From Planctomyces sp. SH-PL14 (GTDB taxonomy: Bacteria; Planctomycetota; Planctomycetia; Planctomycetales; Planctomycetaceae), in the NCBI RefSeq assembly GCF_001610835.1, contig NZ_CP011270.1:6590001-6654000 (forward strand): a stretch of 64,000 nt of DNA, written 5' to 3'. The stretch's first letter is position 1. Every line of letters starts with the position of its first letter. Made by a program: the position numbers and the translations under genes. The notes beneath the pieces were generated by a model. It was not told the origin of the DNA, did no database searches, and was given only the letters and a program-made list of their open reading frames with translations. Of this stretch, positions 1-8,700 are shown in pieces.

Positions 1-1198
1 ACCGCAGGGCGGACTCGACCATCCGGTCCCCCCAGGCCGCTTTTTGCCGGGCGTATTCCTCGTCCGGGAGGGAAAACCAGTAGGCCGGGTTCGCCAGAGC
101 GGTGATCCGGACGATCCCGTCTTCCAAGGGTGGCTTTGCCTCCGCCGTCCCTAGTCCCTCGTCCCCAGACCCTGGTCCTTCCTCGTATCGAAAATTGTTC
201 GGCGAGCAGACGATCAGGCTCCGGACATCGCACGGCTCGTCCGGAACGGCGTAGGTGAACCGCTCGGAGTCGTTGTAGAAAATGATCGTTTCGCGGTGGC
301 CGAGGTCCGCCGGCTGCTTGTCGAGGACAAAGATCGTCTCGTTGAACGACAGTTCCCCCTCGGCGGGGCGGGGGACCGTTTCCCGGTTCGTTCCCGGCAG
401 GAGGTCGACCGTTTCGGCGGCCCCGGCGGAGGAGAGGACGTTGTCCGCCTCGATCTCCCGGCCGTCGTCGAGGATCACGCCGACCGCCCTGCCGTTTTCG
501 ACCTTGATCTCCCGCACGCCGTGGCGGAGCTTCAGCTCGCCCCCCAGCTCTTTGAAGTGCCGGGTCAGCACCTTGAGGATCTGCCGGACGCCGTCGAGCG
601 GCCGGCCGAACCCCTGCTGGAAAATGCTCTTGAACATGATGACGAACTGGCTGAAGTCCATGTCGTGCGGGATTGCCGACCCGTAGAACATCAGCGGGCA
701 GAAGAGCATGTCGATCAGGACCGGATCGCTCAGGTGCTCCTGAAGGACCTTGCGGGCCGAGACCGGCTCCTGCGACAGGTCCAGCTCGTCGAAGGCGTTG
801 ATCGTCTCGACGAGGCGGCGGAAGCGGTCCGCCTGCTGCGGGAAGACCGCCGCGACTTCATCGACAAAGGCCGGGAAATCGTTGGTGAAATTGAGCCGCC
901 GGCCGGGGAAGACGACCGCCGATCCGCACTGCGGTTTGAGCGAAAAATCGTCCCAGCGGAGCCGGAGCTGTTTGAGGAGCTTGGCGAGCGGGCCGGTCCG
1001 GGTCCCGGGCGGGGCGTAGTTCGTGACGGCGTGCAGGCCGACGTCGTAGTTTCGCCCGCGGAGGCGGTAGAACGAGTTCAGGCCGCCGATGGTGGTGTGG
1101 CGCTCGAGGATGCAAACCGGTTTCTCGTAGTAGGCGAGCCGGATTCCAGCCGCCAACCCGGACATACCGGCGCCGATGATGAGGGTGTGGTAACGCAA
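1..1198 (-). CDS. NAD(P)/FAD-dependent oxidoreductase, phytoene-desaturase/retinol-saturase-like (C-terminus outside window)
   Basis: The reading frame is open on the minus strand from about 1198 to the window edge, so the C-terminus is missing; about 399 residues are visible. It starts with an FAD-binding Rossmann motif (HTLIIGAGMSGLAAGIRLA) followed by ERHTTIGGLNSFYRLRG, the pattern of the CrtI/retinol-saturase/amine-oxidase flavoprotein group. Later segments such as VGLHAVTNYAPPGT and SSAGAAETVDLLPG also fit that group. An in-frame TGA lies upstream and the first plausible start is a TTG just before the dinucleotide-binding motif; no good ribosome site is visible. About residues 330-350 there is an odd Gly/Pro/Glu-rich insert, encoded by a GACTAGGGACGAGGGAC-like repeat (see findings). 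The substrate cannot be told; carotenoid-type desaturation or saturation is an inference from the family. Confidence 0.75.
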   Translation of the reverse strand, partial: MRYHTLIIGAGMSGLAAGIRLAYYEKPVCILERHTTIGGLNSFYRLRGRNYDVGLHAVTNYAPPGTRTGPLAKLLKQLRLRWDDFSLKPQCGSAVVFPGRRLNFTNDFPAFVDEVAAVFPQQADRFRRLVETINAFDELDLSQEPVSARKVLQEHLSDPVLIDMLFCPLMFYGSAIPHDMDFSQFVIMFKSIFQQGFGRPLDGVRQILKVLTRHFKELGGELKLRHGVREIKVENGRAVGVILDDGREIEADNVLSSAGAAETVDLLPGTNRETVPRPAEGELSFNETIFVLDKQPADLGHRETIIFYNDSERFTYAVPDEPCDVRSLIVCSPNNFRYEEGPGSGDEGLGTAEAKPPLEDGIVRITALANPAYWFSLPDEEYARQKAAWGDRMVESALR

Positions 1199-1325
1199 GG
1201 CCAGGAGGGGCTGGAGTGGGGAAGCCCGGAAGTATAGGGAGTTGCGGTGTCAGCGTCCTGCCAGGATATGGCGATGTCACGGCTTGGGTGCATTCGCCGA
1301 TTGGTAGTCACCCAGTGTCGGCCCA

Positions 1326-1652
1326 CCGGGGTCCAGGGGGCACCCCTGGTAGGGAGTGCAGAGGGGCAACGCCCCTTTGCCCGCCGGAGGCCGTCTCGTC
1401 GAGAGATGTCTGAAGGAGCACGTGTCCAAGCGCGGACAACGTGTCGTGTACCCCCTCACCAACCCGCTGGGATTGCAAAGCGAGCGGTGTAGGTTGGGGG
1501 AGTCCTCAACGCCGGTACCACAAAGCGGACATCCGTTGTGTCCCACGGTTCCTCACAGGAAGTGCCTCCGGCGGCAAGGGGGCGAGGCCCCCTTGACCCC
1601 AGTGGCCGTGGCACGTTGCGTTTGAGCGAGCAGAGTCGAGCCGGCAAGGACG
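1326..1652 (-). repeat. Dispersed ~320-bp intergenic repeat, copy R1 (reverse orientation)
   Basis: Near-full copy of the repeat family also found at about 9381, 18149, 43856, 51909 and 60769. In this orientation it begins CCGGGGTCCAGGGGGCACCC, runs through a hairpin GAGGGGCAACGCCCCTTTGC, a conserved centre (GTCCAAGCGCGGACAACGTG; CTCAACGCCGGTACCACAAA) and a second hairpin (GCAAGGGGGCGAGGCCCCCTTG), and ends CGAGCCGGCAAGGACG. Open frames inside it occur in several frames on both strands and are taken as by-products of base composition. Confidence 0.85.
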
Positions 1653-1693
1653 TGTTCCCTCGTTGACCGACCACCATCCGGCGAATGCCCCCC

Positions 1694-2194
1694 TCACGGC
1701 TCCGACCACGGACGTCGCGGTTGTCGACCGTCCCTCTGCAGAACCGCCAGCGCTGCGGCGGTCGCGGCTCCATAAAGGAGGCCGGTGATCGCAGCCGCGG
1801 GATCGCAGCCGAGTTCTGCGGTCGCCGGTGCGACCCAGAGGCTGCCGACGAGGCCTCCCGCGGCCCACCCCGCGGAACTCGCCACCAGCCAGAGTCCCGC
1901 CCGCCGATAGCCGCTCTCCTGCAGCAGGCCGAACTGGGCCAGTCCCAGCAGGAGGCCGAATTGCCACGCGAACATCCACGGAAAGAACTGGGCGATCAAC
2001 ACTCCTGCACACGTCAGGACGGGCCACTGCCAGCGCCCATCGACGGCGGGGAGGAGAGCCGCCTGCCAGAGTCCCAGCGCGGGAGCGAAGCCGAAGAACG
2101 CGATGCTGCTCCCTCCGCTGATCCCCGATCGGGAGAGCAGGGCCGTCCCGCCAAAGAGTGCCGCGTGGCCGACGATCCAGATGAGTGTGGTCAC
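1694..2194 (-). CDS. Hypothetical polytopic membrane protein
   Basis: About 166 residues, very hydrophobic from the first codon, with five or six likely membrane segments (starting TLIWIVGHAALFGGTALL; later APALGLWQAALL, PWMFAWQFGLLLGLAQFGLL, AGLWLVASSAGWAAGGLVG, and a final helix TGLLYGAATAAALAVL). The chosen GTG start is preceded by GGAG about 8 bases upstream. The frame continues further upstream, but that extension is polar and unlike the rest. It is transcribed divergently from aguB and ends close to repeat R1. No family is recognised and no catalytic motif is visible, so no function is proposed. Confidence 0.6.
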   Translation of the reverse strand: MTTLIWIVGHAALFGGTALLSRSGISGGSSIAFFGFAPALGLWQAALLPAVDGRWQWPVLTCAGVLIAQFFPWMFAWQFGLLLGLAQFGLLQESGYRRAGLWLVASSAGWAAGGLVGSLWVAPATAELGCDPAAAITGLLYGAATAAALAVLQRDGRQPRRPWSEP

Positions 2195-2471
2195 CGTTGG
2201 AGCTCCCGCTCCTCCGGACCGCAAAGGTTCGAGTCCTGTAACGTCCCGAACCCCGGGAATTCGGCTCGTCGGACCAACTGCAAAGTCAACGCTTTCATGG
2301 CCCGTCCGCGTCTCGGGCACGAAGGCTCGCGGCAAATTGCCCTCGCCGGGTTTCGTTGTCTTGTCCCAGGGGATCGCCGGGTCAATACTTCTGTCGCGCC
2401 GGTCCCGGACAGTCCCCTCGCCACGGTTGATTCGAGGGTTCGTCCGGCGGTGCCGAGGATGAGGAACGCAG

Positions 2472-3359
2472 ATGGCAGGTCAGTCTCGGAAGGTGCGGGT
2501 CGGTCTCGTGCAGACGCATGCGACGAAGGACGTGGCGGACAACCGCGCGCGGACCGTCGCTCTCGTCGACAAGGCGGCCAAGCAGGGGGCCCAGATCATC
2601 AGCACGCAGGAGCTGTTCTGCTCCGAATACTTCTGCCAGTCCGAAGACTACGCCTGCTTCGAACTCGCCGAGACGATCCCCGGGCCGTCGACCGAGGCGT
2701 TCTCGAAGGTCGCGAAAGACAACGGAGTCGTCGTCATCGCGTCGCTGTTCGAGCAGCGGGCGGCGGGGCTGTACCACAACACGGCTGCGGTGTTCGACAC
2801 CGACGGGAGCCTGATGGGGCTCTACCGGAAGATGCACATTCCGGACGACCCGCTCTTCTATGAAAAATTCTACTTCACGCCCGGTGACCTCGGCTTCAAG
2901 GTCTTTCCGACGAAGTTCGGCAAGGTCGGCGTCCTGATCTGCTGGGATCAGTGGTATCCGGAAGGGGCCCGGCTCACCGCGCTCGCCGGAGCGGAGATCC
3001 TCTTCTACCCGACGGCCATCGGCTGGCATCCGACCGAGAAGGCGGAGCAGGGGGCGGGGCAGCACAGCTCGTGGGAGACGATCCAGCGGAGCCACGCCAT
3101 CGCCAACGGCGTCTATGTCGCCTCAGTCAACCGGATCGGTCACGAGGGAGCGAAGGATGGCGGGCTCGAGTTCTGGGGGCAGAGCTTTGTCTGCGACCCG
3201 CAGGGGGTGATTCTCAAGAAGGCGAGCGTCGACAAGGAAGAGATCCTGATCACCGAATGCGACCTGGGCCGGCTCGACTACCAGCGGACCCACTGGCCGT
3301 TCCTCCGCGATCGCCGGATCGACGCCTACGGCGACATCACGAAGCGGTACCTGGGATAG
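2472..3359 (+). CDS. aguB: N-carbamoylputrescine amidase
   Basis: 295 residues, the usual length for this nitrilase-superfamily enzyme, which hydrolyses N-carbamoylputrescine to putrescine, CO2 and ammonia in the agmatine route to polyamines. The Glu-Lys-Cys triad is visible: E47 in STQELFCSEYF, K120 in YRKMHIPDDP and C157 in LICWDQWYPEGAR. The segments HIPDDPLFYEKFYFTPGD and FYPTAIGWHP are typical of plant and bacterial AguB rather than of other nitrilases. An AGGA element lies before the ATG. No agmatine deiminase gene is in the window, so the partner step must be encoded elsewhere. It is probably monocistronic, with a strong hairpin 27 bases downstream of the stop. Confidence 0.93.
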   Translation: MAGQSRKVRVGLVQTHATKDVADNRARTVALVDKAAKQGAQIISTQELFCSEYFCQSEDYACFELAETIPGPSTEAFSKVAKDNGVVVIASLFEQRAAGLYHNTAAVFDTDGSLMGLYRKMHIPDDPLFYEKFYFTPGDLGFKVFPTKFGKVGVLICWDQWYPEGARLTALAGAEILFYPTAIGWHPTEKAEQGAGQHSSWETIQRSHAIANGVYVASVNRIGHEGAKDGGLEFWGQSFVCDPQGVILKKASVDKEEILITECDLGRLDYQRTHWPFLRDRRIDAYGDITKRYLG

Positions 3360-3385
3360 TTCCCTTGGTTACCACTGAGTCATTT

Positions 3386-3415
3386 CGCCCCACCGACGAC
3401 GCCGTCGGTGGGGCG
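3386..3415 (+). terminator. Intrinsic-terminator-like hairpin after aguB
   Basis: A perfect 13-bp stem (CGCCCCACCGACG paired with CGTCGGTGGGGCG) with a 4-base loop lies just after the aguB stop. The following bases are only moderately T-rich (ACTCTGTTTCTG). Confidence 0.7.
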
Positions 3416-3923
3416 ACTCTGTTTCTGTGACGCGGTGGCTGTCCTGGCCGGGCCGGCTTGGGACAGGGACGTGAGCGGAATTCTCTCGGTACGTCGGGCA
3501 GCTGCAGCATCCTGAGCACGGGGCAGAACTGACTGGTCAGTCAGTTGCGGTCGGCCTCTCCGTGCAGCGTGCGCTCATTCCGATGAAGCACAACGTCGAT
3601 GCTGTTTCCTCCGCCACGCGGGCGTGATTTTCGCCGGCCGTCCTCTCCTCTTTGGCACTTGGCCGATGATCCATTCCGCACTGCGCTCCGTTCTGGATCG
3701 CGAACATCAGCGATCCTGTCCCGATCTGCAGTCCCATCAGCCCGCGTGATTGGGACCGTCTCGCGGTACCGCGCGGCGACTCGCGATCTTTGCAAAAAGG
3801 GATAGCCAAACCGGGTTTTCCCGCTTAGCGTGCGTCGCCAGTGGGGGTCGCGCTTCCGATCGAATTGCAAACAGCCGTCGGCACAGGAGTCTGTCCGGCG
3901 TTCCTTCTCAGGAGATGTCTCAC
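3416..3923. other. 508-bp intergenic region without a supported gene
   Basis: Short frames exist on both strands but none has convincing composition, a ribosome site or a recognisable product. The only structure seen is the dyad at 3527-3546, listed separately. The region presumably contains the promoter of the exported protein that follows; no -35/-10 pair could be chosen with confidence. Confidence 0.5.
3527..3546. promoter_or_regulatory. Palindromic operator-like dyad
   Basis: AACTGACT-GGTC-AGTCAGTT: two perfect 8-bp half-sites around a 4-bp centre, about 380 bp upstream of the start at 3924. The shape resembles operators of TetR-type repressors, but no regulator gene lies nearby, so the assignment is a guess from symmetry. 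Confidence 0.3.
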
Positions 3924-5591
3924 ATGTTGCGCTGGTTCGTGGTGGCCGTTGGTGGGTGGTTGTGCTGCGCGGGGGCGGCTCTTGCCCAGGAGGACAAGAG
4001 TCCCCTGGCGCGGTTTTCGTCGGATGCCTCGGTCGTGATCCGGCTGAGCGAGTTCGACAAGACGCTCAAGCAGATTGCGGAACTGGTCGATGCGATTCAG
4101 CCCGGCTTCGGAGAACAGGTCGAGCAGCAGGGGGGCCTGATCGGCGTCGCCCTCTCGAACCCGACGCTCGCCGGCGTCGACCGCGAAGAGGACTGGTTCA
4201 TCATCGTTTACGCGAGCGGTGAAGGGGAGCCGAACGTCGTCTTCGCCATCCCGGCGACGGACGCCGACGCGATGAAGGATGCCATTGATTCGAAGATGAC
4301 CGCGGTCGTCGACGGCGACTGGGTCTACTACGCCGACAAGGACAAGGGAGTCCCCGAGGCGGTCAAGGCGGAGGACTCGATTGAAGAGAACATGAGCGAA
4401 GAAGGGGACAAGCTCTTCTACGCCGGCGACCTGGCGATCTACATCAACGTCGCCCAGCTTGCCGAAGCATATGAGGACGAGATCGACGCCGCCCAGACGC
4501 AGGGGCATGCCGCGATCGAACAGCTCGGAGAGCAGCTCGGCCCGCAGGGCGAACAGATCAAGCCGATGCTCGCCGTCTATTCGACGATGCTCGACAAGGC
4601 CCTCGCCGCCCTCGGTGACGCCGAAGAGCTGACGATTGCTCTCAACGCCGACAAGACCGGCCTGAAGATCGAGGACTACGCGGTCTTCGAAGAGGACTCC
4701 AGCACGTCGAAGGCGCTCGCGGCCCATCCCCGCTCCAAGATGGCGCTCCTGGGCAAGCTGCCGGGCGACTCGGTTGGATACCTTGGGATTTCGGCCGACA
4801 TCCAGGCCCTGATGCAGTGGGGGATGAAGTACAACGCCGAGATGCTGAAGGACGAGGCCCAGAAGGCGGCCATGACCAAGGCTCTCGACGGGATGAAGGG
4901 GGTCAAGTTCTCCGGGATGGCGACCTCGTTCGACATCGGCGACGCGGCCACGGGCCTGCTGAAGGCCGTTGGCGTGACCGAGTGCGGACCGGTCGACACC
5001 CTCAAGAAGCAGATGCGGGCGATCACGAAGAGCATGGGGACGATCGAAGCTCCGGGCCTCAAGCAGGAGACGACGCTTGCCGAAGACGCCGAGACGATCG
5101 GTGGCACGAAGATCGACGTCATCACGATGAAGCAGGAAGTCGAAGACCCGCAGGCCGCCGCGTTCCAGACCATCGCCTTTGGTCCGGACGGGATGGTGGC
5201 CCGCGTCGCCTACCTCGACAAGGGGTATCTGCAGGCCTTCGGCGGCGGCAAGGAACTGATGGAAGCCGCGCTCAAGACCTACAAGTCGGCCAGCGCGACG
5301 AGCCCGGCCGTGGCGTTCAGCAAGACCCTGCTCCCCGAGTCGAACCTCGTGTGGATGCTCGACCTGCCGACGCTGGCGGTCCGCGGAGCCAAGCAGGCCG
5401 GGAACTTCGGAGCCCAGCTCCCGTTCGATCCGAGCGAGCTCGACGCTCTGGAAGTCGCTCCGTCCTTCATGGGAGGGGCGATCGGGATCGAGAAGGACGC
5501 GATTCGCGCCAAGTTCAGCCTGCCGGTCGAGAACGCCCAGAACATCTCCAAGCTGGTGATGTTCGGCATTCAGAAGCAGCAGGGCCAGTGA
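3924..5591 (+). CDS. Large exported protein of unknown function
   Basis: 555 residues from the ATG at 3924, which has GGAG 9-10 bases upstream; an ATG at 3915 abuts the same element and is less likely. The N-terminus MLRWFVVAVGGWLCCAGAA followed by LAQ is a clear Sec signal peptide. The mature part is soluble, acidic and rich in Ala, Asp, Glu and Lys, with no cysteine cluster or membrane helix after the signal. Segments such as VVIRLSEFDKTLKQIAELVD and VYYADKDKGV suggest an alpha/beta secreted protein of a type common in planctomycetes. No named domain is recognised. It is followed by a strong terminator, so it is probably transcribed alone. Confidence 0.8.
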   Translation: MLRWFVVAVGGWLCCAGAALAQEDKSPLARFSSDASVVIRLSEFDKTLKQIAELVDAIQPGFGEQVEQQGGLIGVALSNPTLAGVDREEDWFIIVYASGEGEPNVVFAIPATDADAMKDAIDSKMTAVVDGDWVYYADKDKGVPEAVKAEDSIEENMSEEGDKLFYAGDLAIYINVAQLAEAYEDEIDAAQTQGHAAIEQLGEQLGPQGEQIKPMLAVYSTMLDKALAALGDAEELTIALNADKTGLKIEDYAVFEEDSSTSKALAAHPRSKMALLGKLPGDSVGYLGISADIQALMQWGMKYNAEMLKDEAQKAAMTKALDGMKGVKFSGMATSFDIGDAATGLLKAVGVTECGPVDTLKKQMRAITKSMGTIEAPGLKQETTLAEDAETIGGTKIDVITMKQEVEDPQAAAFQTIAFGPDGMVARVAYLDKGYLQAFGGGKELMEAALKTYKSASATSPAVAFSKTLLPESNLVWMLDLPTLAVRGAKQAGNFGAQLPFDPSELDALEVAPSFMGGAIGIEKDAIRAKFSLPVENAQNISKLVMFGIQKQQGQ

Positions 5592-5634
5592 GATGACCGG
5601 TCCCGCGGCGTGCGGGACGCCAGTCTGAGAGTTC

Positions 5635-5674
5635 GAAGCCGGCAGGGGACATCAGTTCCCTGCCGGCTTCTTTT
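5635..5674 (+). terminator. Rho-independent terminator
   Basis: A 13-bp perfect stem (GAAGCCGGCAGGG with CCCTGCCGGCTTC), 10-base loop, then TTTTC. It sits 44 bases after the stop of the exported protein gene. Confidence 0.85.
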
Positions 5675-5686
5675 CTTGCCCTTTCC

Positions 5687-5764
5687 TATCTGTGTCCATC
5701 TGTGTTCATCCGTGGCTCAATCAGATCAGTTCAGCCACAGATAAACACAGATGAACACGGATAA
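5687..5764. repeat. Imperfect inverted repeat of CATCTGTGTT-type words
   Basis: Arms 5687-5717 and 5733-5764 are about 31 bases each and differ at only a few positions. Both are made of tandem words such as ATCTGTGTCC, ATCTGTGTTC and ATCCGTGGCT. It lies between two converging genes and could fold into a long hairpin able to stop transcription from either side. Confidence 0.75.
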
Positions 5765-5799
5765 GAGGGCTTATCGCCGATGGCAGCCGCTGGATGCCC

Positions 5800-8700
5800 C
5801 TACCGCTTCATCAGGACTTCGTCGAGATTGAGAAGGACGTTGGCAACGACCGTCCACGCCGCCGCTTCGGGCGGGGCGAGGCCGGCCGGCAGGTCGCCGA
5901 GGGGCTTCGTGGCGACCGCCTTGGCCTTCTCCGGAGCGGCGTCGAACTCCGTCTTGAGCTGCTCGTAGAGGGCGATGAGTCGAGCCGATTCGGTCGCCGA
6001 AGGGCTGCGGCTCGCGCACAGTCGGAAGCCCAGTTCCAGGTGCTCCGCCGGCGTCGCACCGTGTGCGGCCATCCGGCGGGCCAGGGCCTGGGAGGCTTCG
6101 ATGAAGACCGGGTCGTTCAGAGTGACGAGCGCCTGGAGCGGAGTATTGGTCCGCGAGCGGCTGATCGTGCAGACCTCGCGGTTGGGGGCGTCGAAGGTCG
6201 TCATCGACGGGTACGGGTTCGACCGCCGCCAGGTCGTGTAGAGGCCGCGGCGGAACTTGTCGTCGCCGGTGCTGGTCTGCCAGTCGATCCCGGCGCCGAA
6301 GGCCGCGTTGAGTCCCGTCGACGGCTGCGGCGGCTTGGTCGGCGGGCCGTACATCTTGGGGCTGAGGAGTCCGGAGACGAACAGGGCCTGGTCGCGGATC
6401 GTCTCGGCCGGAAGCCGGAAGCGGGGGCCGCGGGCGACGAGGCGGTTGTCCGGGTCGCGCTCGTAGAGTTCGGGAGAAACGCGCGACGACTGGCGATAGG
6501 CGGACGAGGTGACGAGGAGCCGCAGCAGAGCCTTGGCGTCCCACCGTTCCCGGACGATCTCCGTGGCGAGCCAGTCGAGCAACTCCGGGTGATAGGGGAG
6601 CTCTCCCTGGGAGCCGAACTCTTCGCTCGTCCGGACGATCCCGATGCCGAAGAGCTGCTCCCAGTAGCGATTGACGAGGATGCGGGCCGTCATGGGATTC
6701 GTATCGCTGATGAGCCACTTCGCAAGATCGAGCCGGCTCATCGGGGTCGATGGGGTGCCGGTCGCAAAGACGGCCGGGATCCCTTCATGAACCTCCTGGC
6801 CGAGGTCCAGGAAGTTTCCGCGATGCTGGAGCCGGGTGACACGGCGGGTCTCCTTGGCGAGCTCCTTCATCACCGGGACCGTTGTCTCGGGCTTGGCGTC
6901 GGCGAGTTGCTTCCGGACGAGAGCCAGCTGGTCGTGGGTCGGTTGGAGCAGGGGCGTTGTCGACAGGAAGAACTCTTGAATGGCGGTCGACTGTTCGGCG
7001 GTCCGCTGGTCGGCCGGGAGACCGACGATCTCGAGGATTTTCGAGGGGACGCGGGCGAACTCGGAGATCTTGGGCTCGGTCGTCGTCGCGAGGCGGAACT
7101 GGCCGAGGAGGTGATTGGGGTGCGGGGAGGACTGCTCGATCATGACGACCAGCCGGCCGCCGGCCGGGAGCTCGACGGGGGACTCGGGGATGAGCGTCAG
7201 CTGATGCGGCTGATCGATCGCTCCGCCGACGGCCCATCCATTCTGTTCCGGACGCTTTGCGTTCTTATTTCCTTTTTCGGCGGGAGCGTCGAGGACACCT
7301 GCGGCGGGGAAGTCCTTCTGGGCGTAGTCGGCCAGGGCGGTCGTGAAGCGGATGCCGCGGGCTCCGCTCAGCGAAGACGTCCGGCTCGGCATCGGGGCTT
7401 CGGCGACCTCTTCCTGCCATACCGGCTTCCGCTGGTCATCAAGGAGCGTGAGGCGGAAGTTCGAGAGCCGGTTCTCGACGCCGCCCGTCCGGTTCCAGAG
7501 GACGATCGAGTCGATCGCCTCGGTCCCCTTGAGGTCGAGCTCCCACCACGGATCGTCGGAGATCGCGGTGTGGGTCACCGAGCCCTGGGCGTAGTCGCCG
7601 TCCGGGTTCCCGTCGATGGCCAGCTTGGCTGGGCCGTTGTAGTCGGTCGTGCTCTGGGACGCCTCGCCGCGGCTGGCGAGGTTGTCCGTCCCGCGGAGGA
7701 CCTGGACCTCGGCCAGCGAGAGGATCTTCTGCGGACCGGGGATCTCGATCCGCACGAACCGCCCGGCGACCTGCGTCCCCGTCGGCGGGACGACGCTCAT
7801 CCCGACGCGGGTCACGACGAAGTTTCCTCCGCCGAATCCCGCCCCCTGGCCGGGGAGGCCGGCGCCGGGCTGCGTTTCGAGACGGAGTGCCGTCACGGTC
7901 TCGGCCGTCACGATGGGAAGTTCGACGGTGTAGGTGTCGGTCGCCGCCTCCTTCTCGACCCGCACGGTGCCGTCTTCGCGGATGGCCGCCGTCAGACCCG
8001 CCTTCGATTCAAAGCGGCTCGGCGTCCGGTTCCGCCAAGCGACTTCGCGGGGGAGGGATCGTTCCCATTCGGCCTGGGCGGCGGAGAGTTCGGGAGTCGC
8101 GGTTTTGAGCTTCTGTTCCAGGGTGGCGATCTGCTTGGTCCAGTCTTCCTTGCGGCGGAGCTGTTCGTCGGACCAGAGCTCGACGAGGGGGGATTCGTCG
8201 CGGCGGTCGGCGTCGTCCGTGTTGTTGAAGATCGCGAACAGGCGGAAGAATTCCTCCTGGGAGAGCGGGTCGTACTTGTGCGTGTGGCACTGGGCGCAGG
8301 CGATCGTCGTTCCCATCCAGACCGCCATCGTGGTGTTGACGCGGTCGACGATGGCGACGTTCCGGAACTCCTCGTCGTTCGTGCCCCCTTCGTTGTTGGT
8401 CAGGGTGTTGCGGTGGAACGCCGTGGCGACGAGCTGGGAGCGGGTGGGGCTGGGGAGGAGGTCGCCGGCGATCTGTTCGACTGTGAACTGGTCGAACGGC
8501 ATGTTTCCGTTGTAGGCCTGGATGACCCAGTCGCGGTACGCCCAGATCGTGCGGGAAGGGTCATCGGCGTAGCCGGCGCTATCGGCGTAGCGGGCGAGGT
8601 CCAGCCACAGTCGCGCCCAGTGTTCGCCGTACGTGTCCTTGCTCAGGAGGGCGTCGATCATCTGTTCGTAGGCGTCGGGGCGGGTGTCCTGGACGAAGGC

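Noticed and set aside
1277-1546. Small frames inside the repeats (e.g. RCPRLDTCSFRHLSTRRPPA-type peptides) that recur in several copies
   Set aside because: The recurrence follows from DNA similarity: several frames on both strands are open, frame shifts occur between copies, and no ribosome site precedes them.
3541-3870. Short frames on both strands in the gap before the exported protein gene
   Set aside because: They overlap each other, lack ribosome sites and have no protein-like pattern.
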